DNA from: Melioribacteraceae bacterium
Lineage (GTDB): Bacteria; Bacteroidota; Ignavibacteria; Ignavibacteriales; Melioribacteraceae
Direction: 5' to 3'
Assembly (NCBI GenBank): GCA_028282005.1
Contig: JANQIV010000177.1
Span: 1 to 64,000, forward strand
DNA: 64,000 bases
Shown piece after piece: positions 7,968 to 15,829 of the stretch. The notes beneath the pieces are model-generated. The model ran no database searches. It was given only the letters and a program-made list of their open reading frames with translations, and was not told the DNA's origin. A program made the position numbers and the translations under genes. Numbering within the stretch: position 1 is the first letter of the stretch; each line of letters starts with the position of its first letter.

Positions 7968-9821
7968 TTAATTATATCTTACACTAAATCTGATCACTCG
8001 TCCCGGCTCAAAAACTCTTATGCCTGAGGCAAATGGATCTCTGCGATACGACAAATGCTGATAGTACAGTTCGTTTGTTACATTCTCAATTTCTAAAGCA
8101 AATCTCATATCGTTGTACAAATATGAAATTCCCAGATCTACTTTATTCCAGGCCGGTGTTGAAGTTTCATCAACATTTAAATCCACTCTTGTTTGTGCAT
8201 CAGAATAAGTGTGTTTTAGGAATCCGGTAAAGCCATTAAATTCAGGCGACTTTAAAGTAGTAGTAACTTGAAGCGGCGGTATTTCTGACAAAGGACTATC
8301 GTCGGTTGTGTTTTCGGCAAAAGTGTATGAAGCATTTACTTCAGTAAATTTATAACTACCGTTCAAATTGAATCCGAACATATTTGCATTAACATTTTTA
8401 TAAGTTAGGTAAGGCTTATTACCAACTGCAGCTCTCGAAAAATTCACATAATTCCAGACATTAGTTCCATAAACTTCCAATCGAATTTTATTGTAATTAA
8501 GTGATCCCCTCAAAGTAGCTCTGATTGGCTGATCCAAAGTAGGGTTGCCTGACCAATTTGGCTTTTGCATTGGTTTATTTACATTGATATAAAGAGCATC
8601 AATATCGGGTGCTTCCGAAGCTGCTTCGAGCATAACACCCGTTCCCCAGTTATTATTTAGTGCTTTTGTGTAACTTGCAGCAACTCCGAATGTCGGAAAT
8701 ATTCTATTCTTTTTTGCATCAGCGTATAAGTTTTTATGAAAATCAAGTCTGTTATCGTCATTTAAAAAGCTTCCAACTACTCCTACTTTTGATGAGACGT
8801 AAATACTTCCAAAGTCCCATTTTTTTTGAACTGCTGCGGAAAGTAGTTGCACATCTACAAAGCCTTCATTTGACATTGACATATTCGGCATTACCATTCT
8901 GTTATCCGCTTGCCAGTCTCTAAAGAAAAGTTCATAAAATTCACCAACCAAGCCGAGTGTAAGATTTTTTGTTCGCGCATTCATATTCATCATGCTGTTG
9001 CGGAATGAGTTATCCATGTTGTGGTCGGTGTAATTAAAATATAGTTTATTGTTACTGTAACTTAAATGCCCGCTGTAAATTCGTGTCGCTCTTTCGTCCA
9101 TTAGTAAGTACGGGAAAGAGATATCATCAGAATAAGTAAATGCGGCACCATACTTAAGTTTGCCCTGCTTGCCGTTAAATGATACTTCGCCAAGCGTGAA
9201 GTTTTTTATTTCTTTATAATTATAATTGTCTTTGAATGATCTCCCTTCTGCGTCGTCATAAGGTTTACCTGTAGCGTATCGCAAAGTAACTCTGTGATCG
9301 TATGCCTCGACTAATATAGCGCCGTCAAAGTATTGCGACGCATCGGCTGAGCCACTTAAGCCGGTTTTTACTTTTAAAGGTGAACCGATATCAGATCGGT
9401 TAAAAGCAACAACGCCGGCTAGCCCACTCTGGAGAGAACCTGATGTTTTCATTAAATCTACTCTGTCGAGCTCAATTGGATTTACTCTTGTTAGCGGAGA
9501 GTCCATTCTGTTTGGGCAAGCACTGTGATATCGTTCGCCATCGATTACAACATTTATATCACTTTTCTTAAATCCATCTGAATAGATATCCTGTGCAAAG
9601 AAAACACCCTTTCTAATAAGGGTGAAACCGTTTTTATTTAATACTGATGATAATCTATCTTTTTCAATTGGTAATGCTTCATCACCATGAATTGATCTGT
9701 TTGAAGTAATTTCAACCGGATTTAGCCAATAAACTCTAACACTGTCTTCATCTTGAGATTTAATTTCCGGGCACAGAAATAGTAGTACAAAAAGGAATAT
9801 TAGTCCCTTGAGATTTTTCAT
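7968..9821 (-). CDS. TonB-dependent copper receptor, OprC/NosA-like
   Basis: 617-residue outer-membrane receptor with a signal peptide (MKNLKGLIFLFVLLFLCPEIKSQ). The plug carries VVIDGERYHSACPNRMDSPL, giving a C102-x3-M106 motif. An extracellular barrel segment carries NYTDHNMDNS, giving H267-x-M269. These two pieces reproduce the CxxxM...HxM copper-binding site described for Pseudomonas OprC. Further Met-rich loops follow (NSMMNMNA, MVMPNMSMS). The plug end (SGLAGVVAF) and the barrel end (VIRFSVRYN) are normal. It lies 36 bases after a small Cys-rich envelope gene on the same strand. Role: high-affinity copper uptake across the outer membrane; substrate inferred from the motif. Confidence 0.9.
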   Translation of the reverse strand: MKNLKGLIFLFVLLFLCPEIKSQDEDSVRVYWLNPVEITSNRSIHGDEALPIEKDRLSSVLNKNGFTLIRKGVFFAQDIYSDGFKKSDINVVIDGERYHSACPNRMDSPLTRVNPIELDRVDLMKTSGSLQSGLAGVVAFNRSDIGSPLKVKTGLSGSADASQYFDGAILVEAYDHRVTLRYATGKPYDDAEGRSFKDNYNYKEIKNFTLGEVSFNGKQGKLKYGAAFTYSDDISFPYLLMDERATRIYSGHLSYSNNKLYFNYTDHNMDNSFRNSMMNMNARTKNLTLGLVGEFYELFFRDWQADNRMVMPNMSMSNEGFVDVQLLSAAVQKKWDFGSIYVSSKVGVVGSFLNDDNRLDFHKNLYADAKKNRIFPTFGVAASYTKALNNNWGTGVMLEAASEAPDIDALYINVNKPMQKPNWSGNPTLDQPIRATLRGSLNYNKIRLEVYGTNVWNYVNFSRAAVGNKPYLTYKNVNANMFGFNLNGSYKFTEVNASYTFAENTTDDSPLSEIPPLQVTTTLKSPEFNGFTGFLKHTYSDAQTRVDLNVDETSTPAWNKVDLGISYLYNDMRFALEIENVTNELYYQHLSYRRDPFASGIRVFEPGRVIRFSVRYN

Positions 9822-9857
9822 TTAGGTCTCCATTATTTGTTAATAAAATTCGGGTGA

Positions 9858-10241
9858 CTAAATGAAATTTTTGGGAGGTGGGGATTGAGGTTCAAAGAAG
9901 TTATTCAATACATTCAACTGAAAAGAGAAATAAGAGTATTTATTAAAGTCAATTTCAATCTCATCAGTTATATTATTTAATACATGAGGAAATTGTGTGT
10001 CTTTAATTACTGCCGATTTTTTCTTTTCCGGATTTTTCGTTTCTTCTTTTAATTGTTTAATTACTTCTTCACTTAGCTGACATTTACCCATACAAAGATT
10101 TTCAACTTCTAATCTTTGTTCACATTTTTCTTTCACAATAAAATCAAAATTAATATGGAAACTCAACAAAGGCAGAATGTCTTTCATTCCGATTAATGAG
10201 TAGTTGAAAATTAGAAAAAATATGAGGGTTTTTTTTAACAT
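9858..10241 (-). CDS. Small envelope protein with C-x(9)-CMGKC motif, upstream partner of the copper receptor
   Basis: 127-residue protein with an N-terminal hydrophobic segment (LKKTLIFFLIFNYSLIG), then KEKCEQRLEVENLCMGKCQLSEEV with three cysteines and a methionine in a compact cluster at residues about 39-55. The rest is low-complexity with a Pro-rich end (PQSPPPKNF). Similar short proteins with a CxGKCHL-like cluster occur beside TonB copper receptors in Bacteroidota, from general knowledge. The Cys/Met cluster would suit Cu(I) binding in the periplasm. First gene of a two-gene unit with the receptor. No named family recognised. Confidence 0.65.
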   Translation of the reverse strand: MLKKTLIFFLIFNYSLIGMKDILPLLSFHINFDFIVKEKCEQRLEVENLCMGKCQLSEEVIKQLKEETKNPEKKKSAVIKDTQFPHVLNNITDEIEIDFNKYSYFSFQLNVLNNFFEPQSPPPKNFI

Positions 10242-10363
10242 AATTTAATTACATAATATATCCGTTTAGGAAGAAAAAATAAAATGCTTTGATTATACCA
10301 AAACAAAAATATAAAACAGACGTCTGAATCTAATATTTACTTTTGATAATTCTTGGGGAAAAT

Positions 10364-11218
10364 ATGATAGAGATTAGGCAACTTACAAACGCATCAATTG
10401 AAGAAATCCATGAAGCATTTACAAATGCTTTTTCGGATTATGTTGAACCACTTAATTTATCTTTGGATCAACTTAAATACATGATGGAGAGAAGGGGATG
10501 TGATTTAAATTTATCGTTCGGTGCTTTTAGTGATGGTCATTTAGTGAGTTTTACTTTAAATGGAATTGGTGAATGGGACGGAATATTAACTGCATATGAT
10601 ACCGGAACAGGCACAGTAAAAGAATTCCGAAAACAAGGATTAGCCAAGAGAATCTTTGTTGAATCACTTCCTGTTTTAAAAGAACATAAAATAAAGCAAT
10701 ATTTGCTGGAAGTAATAAAATCAAACACAAGAGCTTTTGAACTCTACAAAAAAACCGGATTTCAAATAACCCGTGAGTTAGATTATTTTATTAATACAAA
10801 AGATGAAATTGATGATAAAGAATTAAATCATAATTATGAAATTAGAGAAATTGAAAAACCAAATTGGGGTATTTTTACTTCATTTTGGGATTTCGAACCC
10901 GCATGGCAAAACTCAATCGCTTCAATTGAAAGAAAGATAAGCTACTTCAATTTCATTGCAGCGTTTAAAAATGATAAAATTGTAGGTTACGGAATTATTG
11001 AAAAACACACTGGGGATATCCCTCAAATCGCAGTGGATAAAAATTACCGGAAAAAAGGCGTGGCAACTACATTAATGAAAACATTGTTGGAAAATTCAAA
11101 TAGTAAAAAAGTAAAATTCGTAAATAGTGAATCTGCTTATAAAGATTTTAGAAAATTTGCTGAAAAAATTAATATGCATTTAGGTGAAGGGCAATTTGAA
11201 ATGATTCTGAAATTTTAG
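10364..11218 (+). CDS. GNAT family N-acetyltransferase, tandem domains
   Basis: 284-residue cytoplasmic protein with two acetyl-CoA-binding GNAT folds. The first has GTVKEFRKQGLAKRIFVESLP (motif A, R/Q-x-x-G-x-A) and LLEVIKSNTRAFELYKKTGF. The second has DIPQIAVDKNYRKKGVATTLMKTLL and a shorter end. It transfers acetyl to an unknown amine substrate. The ATG is chosen because GGGGAAA lies just upstream; a TTG at 10343 would add 7 residues without a ribosome site. Single-gene unit, divergent from the copper pair. A 10-bp palindrome (CAGACGTCTG, 10317-10326) sits in the shared upstream region. Confidence 0.85.
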   Translation: MIEIRQLTNASIEEIHEAFTNAFSDYVEPLNLSLDQLKYMMERRGCDLNLSFGAFSDGHLVSFTLNGIGEWDGILTAYDTGTGTVKEFRKQGLAKRIFVESLPVLKEHKIKQYLLEVIKSNTRAFELYKKTGFQITRELDYFINTKDEIDDKELNHNYEIREIEKPNWGIFTSFWDFEPAWQNSIASIERKISYFNFIAAFKNDKIVGYGIIEKHTGDIPQIAVDKNYRKKGVATTLMKTLLENSNSKKVKFVNSESAYKDFRKFAEKINMHLGEGQFEMILKF

Positions 11219-11294
11219 CTGCATTTTAAGAGAATATTGTAATTTAGTATTATGAATTTCGCATATAATTAATTAGATCTAAAGGAAGAAACTT

Positions 11295-12254
11295 ATGTCA
11301 AGAATTTTAGTTATCTCATTATTCATTTATTTGGTATTTATCAATTTAATAAGTGCAGATGGAAATGAAAATTTAGCAAAAAATAAGCTGCTTCAAACCG
11401 ATATTGAAATATTAGTAGACTGGTTTACAGGAGAGTTTAACAATTTTGAACAACATGAAGAAGATATATACGCTAAAGAGAAAAAAGGAAAAGATATTAA
11501 GCCGCATATTCATATGCATTCTATTTTTGCGCCTATTGAATTTCCTAAACTTGGCAAATACGTTTTCCATGTACAGCAATCACAAGGAAATGATTTAAGA
11601 AAAGTTTTCCGTCAAAGATTGTATGTGTTCAATGAAAATGAAGAACAAAATATTATTGAATTACGAATTTACAAATACCCTAATGATAGTGAATTTTTTG
11701 ATGTACATAAGAAGCCGGAAAAGTTTAAGAAATTAAGAGTTGAGGAATTATTAGAAACTGGGTGCGTAGTTGAATGGGTAAGAGATGGTGATAAATTTAC
11801 TGCTTCTAATAGGGGCGGACAATGTGAAATATATTCCCATTACTTCAAAAAAGATATTATTGTTAAAGATAATATTACACTATTCAAGGATCGAATTTTG
11901 ATTTCAGATAGTATTTTCGATACAGAAGGTAAATTATTAATGGGTCGAGAAGATGGAGCTCCAGTAATTCTTAAGAGATGCAAGTTTTATAAAGGGTGGG
12001 CAGCAATAAAAAATGAAGATGCAGATTCGACTTCAAAGTCTAAATATATTGGCTACCGTGGGCTTGTTTTGCACAATCAAGGCCAGAGAACCAAACTTAT
12101 AAGTAAGGATGGAGTCGAAGCTGATTATGAAGTATCTCTTTCTCAATTAACTTATGCTGCCAGTAATACACATGTTCTAAAACTTGGAGTGCATAAAAAA
12201 GGAGAGAAAAGACTGTCTGCTACATTTGGGGCGAACCAGATGCATTTAGGTTAG
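11295..12254 (+). CDS. CpcT/CpeT family protein, exported, frameshifted near the 3' end
   Basis: Signal peptide (MSRILVISLFIYLVFINLISA) followed by a CpcT/CpeT-type fold: DIEILVDWFTGEFNNFEQ, FRQRLYVFNE, CVVEWVRDGDKFTAS, CEIYSHYFKKDIIV and LMGREDGAPVILKRC. In cyanobacteria this family attaches bilins to phycobiliproteins; homologues in non-phototrophs have unknown roles. The frame ends early after residue 311: reading one base back gives WGEPDAF...EDQRFSK and a stop at 12319, a natural continuation. A single T appears to be missing from ACATTTGGGG. A strong AAAGGAAG site precedes the ATG. The shortened product would lose the last strand region. Confidence 0.75.
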   Translation: MSRILVISLFIYLVFINLISADGNENLAKNKLLQTDIEILVDWFTGEFNNFEQHEEDIYAKEKKGKDIKPHIHMHSIFAPIEFPKLGKYVFHVQQSQGNDLRKVFRQRLYVFNENEEQNIIELRIYKYPNDSEFFDVHKKPEKFKKLRVEELLETGCVVEWVRDGDKFTASNRGGQCEIYSHYFKKDIIVKDNITLFKDRILISDSIFDTEGKLLMGREDGAPVILKRCKFYKGWAAIKNEDADSTSKSKYIGYRGLVLHNQGQRTKLISKDGVEADYEVSLSQLTYAASNTHVLKLGVHKKGEKRLSATFGANQMHLG

Positions 12255-12319
12255 GACTTAACATAAAATGGATTCAGACAGGATTTACATTGGTTGAAGA
12301 CCAACGTTTCTCAAAGTAA
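12227..12319 (+). other. Displaced 3' coding tail of the CpcT/CpeT gene
   Basis: 30 codons in a different frame from the main reading frame, beginning WGEPDAFRLG and ending VEDQRFSK before a TAA. The motif and hydrophobic pattern continue the CpcT/CpeT protein at the point where the annotated frame becomes nonsense (GANQMHLG). Restoring one T at 12225-12227 joins them into a protein of about 341 residues. Confidence 0.7.
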
Positions 12320-12648
12320 ATGGATAATACAATTTTGAAAAAAATGTACATAAGTGAAAGCCATAAGAAATGATTCTAAATTTATAGTTATAAACTAACT
12401 GATATTGTATATTGCTAAAACTATTCCTTGTTTAAGCAATCATTAAATTAATTTTTCTCTCGCTTTGGTATTGTATTTTAAATTATTTCATTATATTTTC
12501 ATTCCTAGTTAGTTGTTTAGTATTTTAAAATATTAGTTCTTAAAAATTTTACTTAATACTTATTGTTATAATTTACTTTTCTAAAAATTAACTATTCCTC
12601 TCACCTGTTCTATTATAAATATCTCTTTACTAAATAACTTTTGAGCAA
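12320..12648. other. AT-rich intergenic region without recognised genes
   Basis: About 330 bases of very AT-rich sequence between the CpcT/CpeT gene and the muramidase locus. No ORF with coding character, tRNA or clear terminator was seen; a weak 5-bp hairpin (TTGGT...ACCAA) lies just upstream inside the displaced tail. The promoter of the downstream four-gene locus should lie here. Confidence 0.4.
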
Positions 12649-12667
12649 ATGAAAAATTTTTATTTTT

Positions 12668-13513
12668 TTGATTTTAGTAGCGCTAATTTCTATTGCTGTC
12701 CTATTCTTTTTGTTTAACCCCCAATTATTAACTGATATTTGGTTATGGCTTGTTGGTTTAATCGGACCAATAGTAGCGTTAGTTAAAAAAGGTTTTGACT
12801 CAGTATCAGATTTATTTAAAAGTGCTAATAATGAAGAGAATAATTCAGAAAATGATTCAAAACCAAAAGTGCCGAAGAGTGATTCACAAAATGAATCAGC
12901 ACAATTAACAACTGAAATGGAAGAGAAAGAATCAAAGTACAAAATGAAAGTTGAAAACCTTGAAGTAGAGATTAAACAACTTCAGGCAAAGATTGATAAA
13001 GAAAACCAAGTTGATTCTTACGATGGTACAACCATAACAGTACTACGGTACTTTGATGATGACGAAACAACATTAGGTTTGCTTTTCTGGGAAGATGAAT
13101 TTTTTTGCTATACTTTGGAAGACACATTCCGGGAGGTTAAAATTCCAGGCAAAACCAGAATACCAAAAGGCACTTATGAACTAGAATTTTATAAACATCT
13201 AACGCCTTTAACTAAAAAATACAGAGGCAGATTTAGCTGGTTTAAATATCATATTCATATAAAAGACGTAAAAAACTTCACATACATTTACATTCACTGC
13301 GGTAATAACCATAAACATACCAAAGGGTGTTTGCTAATTGCTGATGGAATTTATTCGGTAAACAAATCCCACACTATAAGAGACTCTGAAAAAGCTTACA
13401 CAGTATTCTACTCAAAAATTGAAGAACTTCTAAATAGTAACAAAAAAGTCCGAATCAAAATTTTCGACGAAGATTGGTTAAATAAAAGTAATTTAAAAAA
13501 TAGGTTAACATAA
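12668..13513 (+). CDS. Membrane-anchored DUF5675 protein, start probably displaced by a T-run indel
   Basis: 281 residues as read. One or two N-terminal hydrophobic helices (ILVALISIAVLFFLF, LWLVGLIGPIVALV) are followed by a charged linker and a coiled coil (MEEKESKYKMKVENLEVEIKQ, about 90-115). The C-terminal DUF5675 domain starts near residue 118: TVLRYFDDDETTLGLLFW, FCYTLED, TRIPKGTYEL, YIHCGNNHKHTKGCLLI. DUF5675 is common beside phage lysis enzymes; its activity is not established. The only in-frame start is this TTG without a ribosome site. An ATG at 12649 (MKNFYF...) joins this frame if one T is removed from the 7-T run at 12663-12669. Two bases separate it from the muramidase gene. Confidence 0.75.
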   Translation: MILVALISIAVLFFLFNPQLLTDIWLWLVGLIGPIVALVKKGFDSVSDLFKSANNEENNSENDSKPKVPKSDSQNESAQLTTEMEEKESKYKMKVENLEVEIKQLQAKIDKENQVDSYDGTTITVLRYFDDDETTLGLLFWEDEFFCYTLEDTFREVKIPGKTRIPKGTYELEFYKHLTPLTKKYRGRFSWFKYHIHIKDVKNFTYIYIHCGNNHKHTKGCLLIADGIYSVNKSHTIRDSEKAYTVFYSKIEELLNSNKKVRIKIFDEDWLNKSNLKNRLT

Positions 13514-13515
13514 AA

Positions 13516-15228
13516 ATGAATAACTTAAAAAAATGGATCAAGTATTGGGCGATTGGAGTAATTGCTTTTGTGCTATTCACGGTTATTGGATATATAGTTA
13601 AATGGGAAGCACAAAATTATCTTACCCTCACTTATATAATAGTAGCGGCTTTTTCATTTTGGTTGATAAATTTCTGGTATCAAAAATTTGAAAAGGAAGG
13701 GAAAGCAGAAGAGACCAAAAGGAATCCATATAGAAAAATGTTTTTCTCAGCCGTAAACACATTGTCAATTCTATTTTTGGTTATTGGTGTTTTCGGTGCA
13801 TTTATGATCATTGCTGATAACGGAAATATTTACAACGCAATTGCTCTGATAATTGCCTTATTATGGTGTGGTATCTTCATTCGCTACTTTATTTGGGCAG
13901 TCTATTTTTATAACATCAATTACGGTTTAACAGACAAAGATTGGGAAAAGATTCTTGCAGCAAGAGATAAAAAAGCAAAAGGGCTGCACGTACCGGATTT
14001 GGCTTTAAATGCTCCAACGAGCAATCCATTTAAAGACCAAACCTTTGGTTTACCAAAAGGGACTGTAAGAGGTATGATTGCTTTTACTCTACTTTTTGCT
14101 GCAATTGCACTTACAGTTGTTAGTATGGGAATGGATACAAATATTGATGAAAGCTCATTTTTCTGGGATCACTTCGAATTTGTTAAGACAGCATTTCTAA
14201 TGATGATTGCATTTTATTTTGGTGATAGTTCATTAAAGTATTTATCTGAAAGATGGAATAAACCAGGTTCCAGAAGAAAAAAAGATCCTAAAATACCAGA
14301 TGTTGGAAGTGGGAACCAAAATGGTAATCCACCAAACGGAGGCAATGGAAACGGTGGTAGCTCGGACCAAACTCCAGCTGAAGCGGAAGAGAATGTGCCG
14401 CAAAACCAAGAGACACATAACCCCAAAGGAATATTAGGTGCTGTAAATTTAAGTGATTTGAAAAAAACTATTAGTGGAGTTTTCGAAACTACCGAAGACG
14501 AAGTCAATGAAAACTATGCCCATGTTAGAGATAAACAATTCAATAAATTTATTACAGACGAGTACTTTGAAATTGCACTAGAAAGAATAAAAACAGAGAC
14601 GGGATTTAATATTCAATTAGCAACGTTAAAAGCAATTACCGAAGTTGAATCTAACGGTACTGGTTTCCTAAATAGTGGCAAAGCGAAGATTCTTTTTGAG
14701 GGACATAAATTCTGGAAGTGGTTAGAGAAATTTAACTTAAATCCGGAAGATTTTGTAAAGGGTAATGAAGATATTATTTACAAGAAGTGGACTAAGGATT
14801 ACTATATTGGTAAGGAAGGTGAGTATTCAAGACTAAACCGTGCAATGGAAATACACAAGCAGGCAGCTATATATTCTGCATCTTGGGGTAAGTTCCAAGT
14901 GTTAGGTGAAAACTTGGAACACATAATCAAAGGACGTTTACAAAGTAATTCAAATGAAAAAGAAGAAGAAATAAAGGAAAAATATTATTACGAAGATTTT
15001 GAAGATTTTGCAGTGAAACAACATGAATCAGAATTTTATCATTTATTGGATTTCATAGAATTTATAAAAAACAAAAAAGCTCATGGCACAGTTTTAATTG
15101 AATACATTGACGGCAATAAACCAGAAAAATTTGATTGGGACAGCTTTGCCTATGGGTATAACGGCCCAAGATATAAAGAAAATAAATATGTTGAAAAACT
15201 AAAAAGTGCATACGAATATTATGTATAG
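13516..15228 (+). CDS. Polytopic membrane protein with C-terminal N-acetylmuramidase domain
   Basis: 570 residues. The N-terminal half has about six membrane segments (around residues 8-28, 38-56, 75-98, 100-125, 185-210, 222-240), including QTFGLPKGTVRGMIAFTLLFA. A Gly/Asn/Pro-rich linker (about 262-300) follows, then a muramidase domain (PF11860 type, as in phage endolysins) from about 345: LKAITEVESNGTGFL, ILFEGHKFW, YSASWGKFQVLG, FAYGYNGPRYKENKYVEKL. The catalytic glutamate is probably E376 or E378. Such domains cleave the MurNAc-GlcNAc bond of peptidoglycan. Fusion to a multi-span anchor is unlike phage endolysins. Co-transcribed with DUF5675 upstream and overlapping a DUF4230 lipoprotein downstream. 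Confidence 0.8.
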   Translation: MNNLKKWIKYWAIGVIAFVLFTVIGYIVKWEAQNYLTLTYIIVAAFSFWLINFWYQKFEKEGKAEETKRNPYRKMFFSAVNTLSILFLVIGVFGAFMIIADNGNIYNAIALIIALLWCGIFIRYFIWAVYFYNINYGLTDKDWEKILAARDKKAKGLHVPDLALNAPTSNPFKDQTFGLPKGTVRGMIAFTLLFAAIALTVVSMGMDTNIDESSFFWDHFEFVKTAFLMMIAFYFGDSSLKYLSERWNKPGSRRKKDPKIPDVGSGNQNGNPPNGGNGNGGSSDQTPAEAEENVPQNQETHNPKGILGAVNLSDLKKTISGVFETTEDEVNENYAHVRDKQFNKFITDEYFEIALERIKTETGFNIQLATLKAITEVESNGTGFLNSGKAKILFEGHKFWKWLEKFNLNPEDFVKGNEDIIYKKWTKDYYIGKEGEYSRLNRAMEIHKQAAIYSASWGKFQVLGENLEHIIKGRLQSNSNEKEEEIKEKYYYEDFEDFAVKQHESEFYHLLDFIEFIKNKKAHGTVLIEYIDGNKPEKFDWDSFAYGYNGPRYKENKYVEKLKSAYEYYV

Positions 15229-15829
15229 ATTATTAAGCATACTGTTTCTTTTATCCGTTTTTCTTTTTACTTCATGCGGTAACAGACGCGGATTGGTTGT
15301 GGGTAAAATTCAGAAAGCTTCAAAGTTGGCAACGACTGAATTTACTATTGATAAACTAGTTCACGGCACCAAAACTAAAAAAATATTTTGGTTCATAAAA
15401 CTAAATGAAGCAAGAATTATTGTTTATTCTCAAGCAATAATTAAAACCGGAATTGATTTAAAGAAACTGAAAAAAGATGATATCAAAATTGATGAAGATG
15501 AAAACTCAATTGAGATAACTCTGCCTCCAATAGAGGTAATAAATTTCTCATACCCACCTGACAAATTTAGAATCGACTCAGCACTATCAGATCCGGATAA
15601 ATTCTTAAATGAGATTAATTTGTATGATCAGGAAAAGTACTTTCGGGATGCTGAAATAGATATTAGAAATAACCTTGAATACATTGGCATTGTTGAAACA
15701 ACACAAGAGAAAACAAGAGCATTGCTTTATGGTTTGCTACTAAATCTTGGATTTGAAGAAATCCATATTGGTTTTAAGAACAATGAATTAATTGTTGATA
15801 AAATTACTATTGAAAAGGAAGACGGATGA
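15221..15829 (+). CDS. DUF4230 domain lipoprotein
   Basis: 202 residues. The ATG at 15221 gives a clear lipoprotein signal (MYRLLSILFLLSVFLFTSCG, lipobox T-S-C at residue 19), so it was preferred to a GTG 15 bases upstream. The mature part matches DUF4230: KIQKASKLATTEFTIDKLV, then IVYSQAIIKTGIDLKKL and the beta-rich ENSIEITLPPIEVINF. It is attached to a membrane by its lipid anchor. It overlaps the muramidase gene by 8 bases and the next DUF4230 gene by 4, so production is coupled. The function of DUF4230 is unknown. Confidence 0.8.
   Translation: MYRLLSILFLLSVFLFTSCGNRRGLVVGKIQKASKLATTEFTIDKLVHGTKTKKIFWFIKLNEARIIVYSQAIIKTGIDLKKLKKDDIKIDEDENSIEITLPPIEVINFSYPPDKFRIDSALSDPDKFLNEINLYDQEKYFRDAEIDIRNNLEYIGIVETTQEKTRALLYGLLLNLGFEEIHIGFKNNELIVDKITIEKEDG

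Noticed and set aside
10317-10326. 10-bp palindrome CAGACGTCTG in the divergent region between the copper pair and the acetyltransferase
   Set aside because: Too short to call an operator without a second copy or a known regulator; chance occurrence is likely.
12649-12711. Short ATG frame (MKNFYFFDFSS...) as an independent peptide gene
   Set aside because: It is better explained as the true start of the DUF5675 gene thrown out of frame by one T.
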